Origin: Actinomycetes bacterium
Lineage (GTDB): Bacteria > Actinomycetota > Acidimicrobiia > Acidimicrobiales > RAAP-2
Length of the DNA stretch: 8,809 nucleotides
Assembly (NCBI GenBank): GCA_021801615.1
Contig: JAJYXS010000200.1
Location: 1 to 8,809 of the forward strand
Reading direction: 5' to 3'
Under the pieces are notes generated by a model. That model had not been told where the DNA came from, ran no database searches, and was given only the letters and a program-made list of their open reading frames with translations. Shown one piece after another: positions 1 through 6,040 of the stretch (the stretch's first letter is position 1; every line of letters starts with the position of its first letter). The position numbers were made by a program, and so were the translations under genes.

Positions 1-1
1 C

Positions 2-253
2 ACCCCCGCGCCTGGCACCCCCGCGCCGGACCCCGCCGCGCCGACCCGCCGACGACAGGGGCGGTTCGCCGGATCGGATCGCGAGGGCCGTGGCCGGCTC
101 GTGCGAGCACTCCGCCTCGCACCGGTCCCGGCTCGGGCGGTCGCGACGACGGCAGGGTGGCCCGACGACGAGCTCCGTGCCCTCCGTGTCGCCGAGGCGC
201 TCGTGGCCGAGGGCCTCGCGTCCTGGCAAGAAGGCGCGCTTGCGCTGGCATGA
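2..253 (+). CDS. mutY: A/G-specific adenine glycosylase, C-terminal end (partial at window edge)
   Basis: This frame is open from the left edge to a TGA at 251-253 and has no internal ATG, so it is the tail (about 83 residues) of a gene starting outside the window. After a Pro/Ala-rich linker it reads RFAGSDREGRGRLVRALR, then PVPARAV, then GWPDDELRALRVAEALVAEG, and ends in GALALA. From memory this matches the C-terminal part of actinobacterial MutY proteins, where a phrase like RFxGSDRQxRGRLLxALR leads into a small helical segment ending near xALVADGL. MutY removes adenine mispaired with 8-oxoguanine during base excision repair. The catalytic HhH-GPD domain and the iron-sulfur cysteines lie outside the window, so the call rests on the tail alone. 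Another protein with a winged-helix-like tail is possible. Confidence 0.68.
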   Translation, partial: TPAPGTPAPDPAAPTRRRQGRFAGSDREGRGRLVRALRLAPVPARAVATTAGWPDDELRALRVAEALVAEGLASWQEGALALA

Positions 254-427
254 GCCCGGCGGGCGCGCTGCTCGACGGAATTACGGTGTCCGGGCGCCCG
301 TGATCGTCCGAGTCGATCGCTCGTTGGCGTCGGGCGCCGATGGCGTCATCCCGCCAGCTCGGAGCACACGAAGCCGGCTCGGGGAGGCGGCCGCCGCGCC
401 GGAGCGGCAGCGCGTGGCGGAGCCGAT

Positions 428-795
428 GTGACACGGTTTCGGGAGGTGCTCGGTCGGTTCGCGACGGGCGTCAGGTCGTGTCCGCGCTGGAGGACGGCCT
501 GCCCGTCGGGTTCACCTGCCAGGCGTTCGCCTCTTCGTCCCGGCACCCGCCGATGGTCGTGCTCGCGCCGGCCAAGTCCTCGACGAGCTGGCCGCGCGTG
601 GTGCGCGCATGGCGCGCGTTCGGTCCCGCAGGGACGCCCGTGATCGATGGAGTGCTCGCACGGGTCGAGTGCGCCGTGGGAGGGTCCACGACGCAGGAGA
701 CCACGAGCCCGTCACCGGCAGGGTCCTCGAGCTCGGGCTCGGCGAAGACAGCCCCCCTCTTCTCCCGGAGCAAGTATGGCCGCATCTGCAGCTGA
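428..795 (+). pseudogene. Decayed flavin reductase (FMN-binding split-barrel family)
   Basis: Pieces of one flavin reductase-like protein appear in order but in different frames. A GTG at 428 opens TRFREVLGRFATGV in frame 2. From 475 frame 1 continues VVSALEDGLPVGFTCQAF and then HPPMVVLAPAKSSTSWP. Near 672-684 the frame shifts again to give VHDAGDHEPVTGRVLELG. Near 753-758, in a run of six C, it returns to frame 1 to give PLFSRSKYGRICS and a TGA at 793-795. These are the hallmark phrases of short-chain flavin reductases such as the HpaC/HsaB type, which supply reduced FMN or FAD to monooxygenases. The stretch that usually lies between the SxSWP phrase and the GxPVIDG phrase is shortened by roughly 35 residues, so an internal deletion adds to the frame breaks. 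No monooxygenase partner is visible nearby. Sequencing error could explain single frameshifts, but not readily the deletion. Confidence 0.72.
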
Positions 796-801
796 CCCGG
801 C

Positions 802-807
802 TACTGT
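802..807 (+). promoter_or_regulatory. Possible -10 element for leaderless transcription of the epimerase gene
   Basis: TACTGT fits the TAnnnT pattern of a -10 hexamer. It ends six bases before the GTG at 814, which places the predicted transcript start on the start codon itself. No Shine-Dalgarno sequence precedes this GTG, as expected for a leaderless message, which is common in actinobacteria. I see no convincing -35 hexamer, so this is a weak call. Confidence 0.35.
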
Positions 808-813
808 GCGGCG

Positions 814-1362
814 GTGCCGACCTTTCTCACCACCGACATCGACGACGTCCTCGTCGTCGTCCCCGACGTTCACGGCGACGAGCGCGGCCGCTTCGTGGAG
901 ACGTACCGGCGCCAGTGGCTCCCACTGGGGCGCGAGATGGTGCAGGCCAATCGCTCGGAGAAGCAGGCGGGCACGGTCGTGGGCCTCCATTACCACCTCC
1001 ATCAGGCCGACTATTGGTACGTGCTGCGGGGGCGGGCCCGCGTGGTGCTGCACGACCTCCGTGAGGGCTCACGGACCGACGGCGTGACCGAGACGATCGT
1101 GCTCGACGGCGGCGAAGACCGGGGGCTCTTCATCCCGCCGGGTGTGGCACACGGGTTCGCCGCGTTGAGCGACCTCCTCCTCTGGTACCTCGTGGACAGC
1201 TACTACAACCCCGCCGACGAGCTCGGCCTCGCGTGGGACGACCCCGACGTCGGAGCTGACTGGGGCGTCGTCGACCCGGTCCTCTCGGCTCGCGATCGGG
1301 CAAATCCCCGCCGCGCCACCATCGTCCCTCCGCTCCGTCCTCGTTCCGGCCTGCGCACCTGA
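814..1362 (+). CDS. RmlC-like dTDP-4-dehydrorhamnose 3,5-epimerase family protein
   Basis: The 182-residue cupin aligns along its whole length with RmlC (RfbC), which epimerises C3 and C5 of dTDP-4-keto-6-deoxyglucose in the dTDP-rhamnose pathway. Matching phrases are GDERGRFVETY (21-31), QANRS (44-48), GLHYH (57-61), FIPPGVAHGF (106-115), WYLVDSYYNP (124-133) and LSARD (157-161). By alignment from memory with the Salmonella enzyme, the His/Asp catalytic dyad (His63, Asp170) maps to His59 and Asp161, Tyr133 to Tyr125 and His120 to His113. The substrate-phosphate contacts Arg60 and Lys73 map to Val56 and Asp66, so the nucleotide-sugar pocket looks altered. No other rhamnose genes are present. 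The GTG at 814 is chosen because the homologous N-terminus begins there. It may be an epimerase with another substrate or a non-catalytic relative. The 3' end overlaps the convergent TetR reading frame. Confidence 0.82.
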   Translation: MPTFLTTDIDDVLVVVPDVHGDERGRFVETYRRQWLPLGREMVQANRSEKQAGTVVGLHYHLHQADYWYVLRGRARVVLHDLREGSRTDGVTETIVLDGGEDRGLFIPPGVAHGFAALSDLLLWYLVDSYYNPADELGLAWDDPDVGADWGVVDPVLSARDRANPRRATIVPPLRPRSGLRT

Positions 1363-1986
1363 CCGGCCTGCGCACCTGACCGGCCTGCGCACCTGACCGC
1401 CCAAAAGGGAGAGGATCCCCAGGCGGAGCACCTGGCGAGCGGTGCGGGTCGACTGCCCGTGGCGCCGCATGCGATCCCAGGCCTCCGCGCTGGCGAGCAC
1501 GTCGATCCCGGCGATAGCCGCGGAGCGAGAGGGCGCGGCCTTCGCCCGCAGCTCCAGTGCAAAGATCTTCGCGACGCGCGCTTTCTCCCACGCCTCCATC
1601 TCCAGCCTCGCTGCGCGGATGTGGTCGGAATCGGGTTCCATGAGCCGCACGGCACGATGGAACGGCAGCAGTCCCTCGAGCGTGGTCGCCCGATTGTCCA
1701 CGAACAGGTCGACGCGCTTCGCCAGGGGGAGAGCGGCGTCGATGTCCTTGGTCGTGTCTCGTACCCACTGGTACGTTCGCTGAGCGGCGTCGGCGTAGAG
1801 GCCCTCGACGTCGGCGAAGTGCTGGTAGACGGATCGAACGGAGACGCCCGCCCGATCGGCGATGCGCTGCGCCGTCGGCGCCACGTCGCCCGCGGCGACC
1901 AGGTCGAGCAAGGCGCTGACGATCGCATCCCGCGTCCTGAGGCCTCTCGCCCTCCTCCCGTCGATCTTGTCGATCTCGATGGACAT
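1069..1986 (-). CDS. TetR-family transcriptional regulator with an unusual antisense-derived tail
   Basis: The first 198 residues look like a complete TetR regulator. A helical N-terminus (TRDAIVSALLDLVAAGDV, 18-35) is followed by a helix-turn-helix (AQRIADRAGVSVRSVYQHF, 39-57) and an all-helical ligand and dimer domain ending near RLGILSLLGGQ. That is the usual family length, but no stop follows. The frame continues about 107 residues through the 17-bp repeats and antisense to the RmlC-like gene, ending at a TGA at 1069-1071. The tail resembles no domain and is Arg-, Glu- and Val-rich, as expected of a shadow frame, so it may be an accidental read-through extension. Start: ATG at 1986, or the GTG at 1989, which sits 11 bases after a GGAGG (2001-2005). 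Upstream frame without stops to 2544 is ignored. The target genes are unknown; autoregulation or control of the divergent gene is the simplest guess. Confidence 0.85.
   Translation of the reverse strand: MSIEIDKIDGRRARGLRTRDAIVSALLDLVAAGDVAPTAQRIADRAGVSVRSVYQHFADVEGLYADAAQRTYQWVRDTTKDIDAALPLAKRVDLFVDNRATTLEGLLPFHRAVRLMEPDSDHIRAARLEMEAWEKARVAKIFALELRAKAAPSRSAAIAGIDVLASAEAWDRMRRHGQSTRTARQVLRLGILSLLGGQVRRPVRCAGRSGAQAGTRTERRDDGGAAGICPIASREDRVDDAPVSSDVGVVPREAELVGGVVVAVHEVPEEEVAQRGEPVCHTRRDEEPPVFAAVEHDRLGHAVGP
1346..1396. repeat. Perfect tandem repeat, 3 x 17 bp
   Basis: CCGGCCTGCGCACCTGA occurs three times head to tail with no mismatch, at 1346-1362, 1363-1379 and 1380-1396. The first copy encodes the last residues and TGA stop of the RmlC-like gene. 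On the other strand all three copies are read through by the TetR gene. Because 17 is not a multiple of three, every gain or loss of a unit changes the frame of the regulator's tail while leaving the epimerase end intact. The repeat has no stop codon in any frame on the minus strand. Exact identity suggests recent slippage. Confidence 0.95.
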
Positions 1987-2029
1987 CACCGCGATCCAAT
2001 CCTCCGTTCCCGGAAATGCCAGTGCAGTG

Positions 2030-2041
2030 TGATTGAAATCA
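2030..2041. promoter_or_regulatory. Candidate operator palindrome in the divergent intergenic region
   Basis: TGATTGAAATCA is a perfect inverted repeat with 5-bp arms and a 2-bp centre, in an unusually AT-rich patch of this GC-rich window. It lies about 45 bases upstream of the TetR start. On the minus strand it overlaps a TTGATT that could serve as a -35. The position suits autorepression by the adjacent TetR protein, though a 12-bp site is short for the family and there is no second copy to support it. Confidence 0.35.
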
Positions 2042-2147
2042 AAGGCTACAGGCGCGGGAGGGCGATCGTTGTCGCGGCTGGGCTGGCGCTCTGATCGGGG
2101 ACGTGCTTGTGCTGCCGGCATCCTCGGAGCATCGGGTTCGTCGATCC

Positions 2148-2156
2148 TGTTATATG
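2148..2156 (+). promoter_or_regulatory. Possible extended -10 promoter for the RodZ-like gene
   Basis: TGTTATATG reads as an extended -10 (TG, one base, then TATATG). It predicts a transcript start near 2163, where an in-frame GTG lies. If it is used, translation would be leaderless from GTG 2163 and the ATG at 2154 would not be transcribed. No good -35 is visible. Confidence 0.3.
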
Positions 2157-2906
2157 GAGGAGGTGAGAAGGGGTCGCTGGGAAGCCAGATCGATCGCCGG
2201 GTATCGGCGGACGTTGGACGTGCTCGGGCGACTCGGTGACGACGAACGGGGCGCGGGGCATCCCGCCGCACGGGGCACCGAGACCCCGGCGGGAGCCGGG
2301 CCCCGTGCCGGCTCGGGCGGCAGCTCGGGAGTCGGGCCCCGTTCCGGCTCGGGCGGCAGCTCGGGAGCCGGGCGCGAAAGGGGCGGCCTCCCCTCGCTCG
2401 TGGCGATCGAGCACCCGGTTCGGCACGGCACGGCGATCGCCGCGCTCGTGGCGGTGCTCGTCGTCGTGGCCGTGGGGGTCGGCGCCTTCCTGCTCGTGCG
2501 CTTGCATCATGGAACCCACTCGGCGAAGCCTGCCGCGGGCTCACGGCCGCACGTCTCCGCTGCGCCGACCACGCCCTCGACGACGATCCCGCCCAGGTAC
2601 ACCGCCGTGAGCGCGACCAGCTCGTCGGCCACGTACACCCCGACCACCGCGTCCGGCAGCACGGCGTACTCCCTCCTCGTGGGTGCCACCACGTCGGACT
2701 GTTGGATGAGCGTGACCTCGTCGACGGGCACGACCGTGCTCGCGCAGACCTTTACGCCCGGTGCGACCGCGTCCGTCTCGCTCACCGGCCGTGCGACGAT
2801 CGTGATCGGAGCCACGACGTACGCCCAGCTGGCGATCGGGGGCGTCCCGCTGGTGCTCCCGAGCGGAGCCACCAGCCCGTTCACCATCACGGTGGTGCCG
2901 TCGTAG
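2154..2906 (+). CDS. Single-pass membrane protein with RodZ-like (DUF4115-like) C-terminal domain
   Basis: From ATG 2154 the product has 250 residues. A short basic cytoplasmic segment contains SIAGYRRTLDVLGRLGDDE. A Gly/Ser/Pro-rich linker follows, with a 12-residue repeat (about 45-75), then one membrane helix at about 93-115 (IAALVAVLVVVAVGVGAFLL). Outside lies a Thr/Ser/Pro-rich stalk and an all-beta domain at about 169-248 containing SDCWMSVTSSTGTTVLAQTF, then ATIVIGATTYAQLAIGGVPL. That layout (a Cys/Ser-Trp start, xVTxxxGxxLxxxxxxxG, then a xxIGxxxxxxxxxNGxxV-like end) is typical of the DUF4115 domain at the C-terminus of RodZ and similar membrane-anchored proteins. RodZ normally has an N-terminal helix-turn-helix that contacts MreB; none is seen here. 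The gene converges on the pilin operon. Alternative in-frame starts are GTG 2103 and GTG 2163. A role in cell envelope or pilus assembly is only inferred from position. Confidence 0.62.
   Translation: MEEVRRGRWEARSIAGYRRTLDVLGRLGDDERGAGHPAARGTETPAGAGPRAGSGGSSGVGPRSGSGGSSGAGRERGGLPSLVAIEHPVRHGTAIAALVAVLVVVAVGVGAFLLVRLHHGTHSAKPAAGSRPHVSAAPTTPSTTIPPRYTAVSATSSSATYTPTTASGSTAYSLLVGATTSDCWMSVTSSTGTTVLAQTFTPGATASVSLTGRATIVIGATTYAQLAIGGVPLVLPSGATSPFTITVVPS
2291..2375 (+). repeat. 36-bp tandem repeat inside the RodZ-like gene, about 2.4 copies
   Basis: Copies beginning at 2291 and 2327 differ at only a couple of bases, and a partial third begins at 2363. The unit keeps the reading frame and encodes a 12-residue Gly/Ser/Pro-rich block (GAGPRAGSGGSS, then GVGPRSGSGGSS). 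It forms a flexible linker between the cytoplasmic N-terminus and the membrane helix. Confidence 0.88.
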
Positions 2907-2966
2907 CGGCGCATCCTCGGGTTCCTCGGCACCGGTCGCGGCACGCGGCGCGAGGTTCCCTGCGGG

Positions 2967-5129
2967 TCAACACGCTCCGGACGCGCCTGTGGGACCCTTC
3001 GTTGTGGCCTTCGGGTAGTGCGCCGCGGTCGGTGTTGGTGTGCTGCCCGTCGGGTACGGCTTGGGCCATGTCGGGCAGCTTGTGGACATCACCACCGACG
3101 AGGAGACGAGGAGCCACGACGGCGTCGACGGGGTGAGGTAGTGAGGGATCGTCACGTACTGGAGCCGGCTGTCCCAGACGTAGTACTTCGAGTAGCCCGA
3201 GAGCAGGCCGCCGCCGTAGCCGAACTGGCCCACCGCCCCGCGCCAGTCCTGGGCGATGGAGCCGTAGACATCCAGGCGCCCTGTCTGCGGCGAGATCGTG
3301 TAGTTGTCCACCGTGAAGGAATGCTTGAGGGCGAGCACCGCCGCGTCGACCACCACTGTGGGTCCCGGGTTGCACAGCACCGCTGTGAGCGCGGGCACTG
3401 TCGCTGCGCAGTGTGCAAGGAGCGTCTCGCTCCCCGAGCATCTGGTCCCTCTCCACGTCGTGGAGCAGTACGGCTTCTGCGGGCGGTTGATCTCGACGAA
3501 GTTTGTGGCGATGAGCCCGAGGGAGTCGTTCACCCCCTCGGGGTTGAACGCGCATGTCCTCGTGTCACCGTTGGCGGCGAAGGTGCTGCCGCAGTCGGTG
3601 TACTCGAGGTCTCCGGTGATGATCACGTTGTTCTGGGCGGCGATGGTCAGGTTGCCTGCGACGCCGGGAATGCCACCGGACGGGGTGTTGGCGTGGCTTG
3701 CGTCCTTCACGAAGGCGTCGCCAGCGCAGTCGTCGGTCTTGGGGGTCTCTCCGAACACGAAGTCGTACCCGGATGATGTCCCCGAGAACTGCCCGGGATA
3801 GACGATCTGCGCCTCGACTGTGGCGGGTTTCGACGGTGTGGCCTTCTTCTGGCGAATACCGTCCAGTGGATTGTCGCCATTCCCCGAGCAGCCACTGCTG
3901 GTCGTGTTCGCGACGAAAATGGCTCCGTTCCCTCCGTGTGCGCTGGTCGGTGCGGGGATGTGCGAGCCGACGCAGCGGTGCGTGTTCGTGCCGAGGTTGT
4001 CCTCGTCGTGGCCGGTCGACGCTGTGAGCGGAGTCTCGGGACTGGTCACGTTCATGAAGGCGGACTTGGTCGATGCTGTCGCGTAGAGCGAGATCGTCGT
4101 CGGCCCGGAGTAGACGCAGCCGTTCAGCGCGGCGACCTGCTGGAGCTGTGCGTCGCTCGTCGGTATGGGTTCGACCGGTACGCCGTGTTCCGAGGTCGCT
4201 GCTGTGTAGCGCCCGACGTCCTGGGTCGCGGCCGCGACGCAGCTCGACGGTGTGCCATGCCCGTCGAGCGGGTCGACGAAGAGACAGTGTGGGTCAGCCG
4301 TGGTCACCGAGGAGCTCGCCTGGGGATTTGTGGGTGTTCCGAAGACCGGGTCTGTCGTCGCGTAGACCGAGTCGTTCGTGAAGACCGGGCCGTCGACGAC
4401 GTCGCCGGGGCCGAAGTAGACGGGACCGCATGTGCCGTCGGTCCCCGAGTACGTTGTCGAGCTCCAGTCGTAGTGGCAGCTCTTCGGTGTCACGTGCGTG
4501 AGCGAAGGGTCCTGAGCCTCGTAGTTGCTCCACCAGACGCGCGTGAGGAAGCCCTGCCCGGAGGAGAAGCTCGCGACCGAGCTCTGGTACTGGTAGTGCC
4601 CCGGGAAGCCCGCGGCGCCGATGATCTTCACCTGGAGGAGCTCGAAGTTGCCGGTGGCGGGTGTCGGCGTGCACTTGGTGAACGCCGTCTTTGTTCGGCT
4701 GAAGCACAGCTGGGGGTCGGTCCACAGGTAGTACTCGGGCACGCTCCCGCTCGATTCCGTCGTCCCCGGGACCTGCGTCCACTGGTCGTAGGTGATCGCA
4801 TCGCATGTCGAAGTCGTGGAAGCCGAGCTGCAGTCGACAAGGTCGGGTTGGGCGTTGACCGTGTTCAGATAGCTGTTCGTCCCGGCCTCGAGTGCGCGGT
4901 ACGCGTAGTGCGCCAGCGCGTCGACCTGGACGAGGGGGTCGTGCTGGATCACGTTGTCCATCAAGATGGCGCCGCTGGTCACGAGCATGAGCGCGATGCC
5001 GATGACCAGTGCGAGCACCGCCTGGCCCTGGTCACCGGCGTGGTCGAGGCGCTCGCGCAGGTGCCGTCGGGCGCGTCCCGAGAGCTGTCGAGAGAGGGGC
5101 CGGGGGAGTCCTGCGGGCACCGGCCTCAC
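2967..5129 (-). CDS. Large PilX-like, cysteine-rich pilus-locus protein
   Basis: Third gene of the pilin operon, 720 residues. After a basic N-terminus comes a prepilin-like helix (GQAVLALVIGIALMLVTSGA, about 35-54). It resembles PilX-type starts, but the glutamate expected at position +5 after the cleavable glycine is absent. The exported part has 20 cysteines. It contains GDVVDGPVFTNDSVY (242-256), GNLTIAAQNNVIITGDLEY (492-510) and, near the end, LDVYGSIAQDWRGAVGQFG (619-637) followed by GYSKYYVWDSRL. I recall such phrases from large uncharacterised proteins in actinobacterial pilus loci. They suggest a beta-rich surface domain. The C-terminal 35 residues are Pro/Thr-rich and finish on Cys720. 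The GTG start at 5129 overlaps the previous gene's stop as GTGA, indicating translational coupling. Probable role: minor pilus component or tip-complex subunit. The biochemical function is unknown, and processing by prepilin peptidase is uncertain. Confidence 0.75.
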   Translation of the reverse strand: MRPVPAGLPRPLSRQLSGRARRHLRERLDHAGDQGQAVLALVIGIALMLVTSGAILMDNVIQHDPLVQVDALAHYAYRALEAGTNSYLNTVNAQPDLVDCSSASTTSTCDAITYDQWTQVPGTTESSGSVPEYYLWTDPQLCFSRTKTAFTKCTPTPATGNFELLQVKIIGAAGFPGHYQYQSSVASFSSGQGFLTRVWWSNYEAQDPSLTHVTPKSCHYDWSSTTYSGTDGTCGPVYFGPGDVVDGPVFTNDSVYATTDPVFGTPTNPQASSSVTTADPHCLFVDPLDGHGTPSSCVAAATQDVGRYTAATSEHGVPVEPIPTSDAQLQQVAALNGCVYSGPTTISLYATASTKSAFMNVTSPETPLTASTGHDEDNLGTNTHRCVGSHIPAPTSAHGGNGAIFVANTTSSGCSGNGDNPLDGIRQKKATPSKPATVEAQIVYPGQFSGTSSGYDFVFGETPKTDDCAGDAFVKDASHANTPSGGIPGVAGNLTIAAQNNVIITGDLEYTDCGSTFAANGDTRTCAFNPEGVNDSLGLIATNFVEINRPQKPYCSTTWRGTRCSGSETLLAHCAATVPALTAVLCNPGPTVVVDAAVLALKHSFTVDNYTISPQTGRLDVYGSIAQDWRGAVGQFGYGGGLLSGYSKYYVWDSRLQYVTIPHYLTPSTPSWLLVSSSVVMSTSCPTWPKPYPTGSTPTPTAAHYPKATTKGPTGASGAC

Positions 5130-6040
5130 CCGACCGTCGCGTCGTAGAGCATCGAGGTTGGCGAGAGCACGAAGATCCCCGTGGCGTCCTGAGCCTGCAA
5201 GCCTCCGTACACCGGGCTCGTGTTCGCATTGATCTCGAGGTCGTAGGAGATCTCGTCGATCTCACCGACCGGGCACTTAGCGAAGGGATGCGCAGGTGTC
5301 TGGCTCGCCTGGCAGTTGCCGGCGCTGAAGGTCGTCGAGTCCGTTCCGCTGCACCCAGAGGGGAACGCCGCCACCGCTGTCGCGCACACGGTGGCGGTGG
5401 TGAGCGGCGCGCCGAGGGCTGGAGCGGCGCCGTAGGCGAACACGAAGAGCGGCAGTGGCGTCGTGTTCGTCCCCTTTTGGGCGCCGTTGCGCACATGGGG
5501 GAGCGAGAGGAGGATCTTGGCCGCGCTCGTCGGCCATGTGCAGTGGTTCGCCAGTGTGCCCGTCTTGAATGGGCACGACCCCGGCGTCGGCGAGGTCATG
5601 GTCACGGTGAACGTGGATGTTGTCGCCGCGCACAGTGTCGGGTTCGCCGATGTCGCCGTGCACGAGGCGGTCACCTTCACCGGTCCGTTGGGTGTGCCGG
5701 TGTTCGTGTAGAAGGTCATGGACGTCGGACTGATCGATCCCGAGACGAACGGAGTGACCGGGGGCTGGGTGGCCGTCGAGCCGCTGTAGCTCGGAGCCGG
5801 CGCGACCGCCGCGCGCAGCAGCCGCTGGAGGTTCGTCGACAGCCAAAGCTGCTCGTCGACGTTCGTATAGGTGTTGTCGACCCGGCTCGACGATTGGACG
5901 ACCGTCGAGACGATCGGCGCCAACATGGCGAGGAGGATGCCCATGATGAGGAGGACGACCATCGCCTCGACGAGCGTGAAGCCCGAGTCGCCGGTACGGG
6001 TGCGGGGGAGCACTCGGTCGCACAGTCGAGGGCGTATCAT
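5126..6040 (-). CDS. Type IV minor prepilin, PilW/GspJ-like
   Basis: The product has 304 residues. It carries a classic class III signal: a basic leader, then SGFTLVEAMVVLLIMGILLA, with cleavage expected after Gly20, Phe21 as the new N-terminus and Glu25 at +5. The hydrophobic helix runs to about residue 48. The body contains LWLSTNLQRLLRAAV (65-79), MTFYTNTGTPNGPVKV (108-123) and a late IDEISYDLEINANTSP (261-276), a layout typical of PilW/GspJ-type pseudopilins. Eight cysteines lie in the exported part, which suggests disulfides. The ATG at 6040 overlaps the stop of the upstream gene as ATGA, and its own TGA overlaps the GTG of the next gene as GTGA, so all three genes are probably translated as a coupled unit. 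Open frame upstream of 6040 is Arg/His-rich shadow of the neighbouring gene. Expected role: membrane-inserted minor pilin that helps prime pilus assembly. Confidence 0.85.
   Translation of the reverse strand: MIRPRLCDRVLPRTRTGDSGFTLVEAMVVLLIMGILLAMLAPIVSTVVQSSSRVDNTYTNVDEQLWLSTNLQRLLRAAVAPAPSYSGSTATQPPVTPFVSGSISPTSMTFYTNTGTPNGPVKVTASCTATSANPTLCAATTSTFTVTMTSPTPGSCPFKTGTLANHCTWPTSAAKILLSLPHVRNGAQKGTNTTPLPLFVFAYGAAPALGAPLTTATVCATAVAAFPSGCSGTDSTTFSAGNCQASQTPAHPFAKCPVGEIDEISYDLEINANTSPVYGGLQAQDATGIFVLSPTSMLYDATVG

Noticed and set aside
254..427. A small gene or terminator between mutY and the flavin reductase remnant
   Set aside because: Only a short GC palindrome (CGGGCGCCCG, 290-299) without a T-tract is visible, and no frame here gives a believable protein.
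90..431. Plus-strand open frame near the left edge
   Set aside because: It overlaps the MutY tail in another frame and gives an Arg/Ser-rich translation with no similarity I recognise.
1987..2544. Upstream extension of the TetR frame by about 186 codons
   Set aside because: The extra part is Arg/Pro/Ala-rich shadow of the divergent membrane protein gene. The TetR fold starts normally near 1986.
2907..2966. Bidirectional terminator between the convergent RodZ-like and PilX-like genes
   Set aside because: The 60-base gap has GC-rich short complementary pieces but no compact stem followed by a T-tract on either strand.
3936..5147. Long plus-strand open frame of 403 codons opposite the PilX-like gene
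   Set aside because: It is Arg/Val/Asp-rich, has no recognisable domain, and lies wholly antisense to a gene with a clear prepilin-like start and operon overlap.
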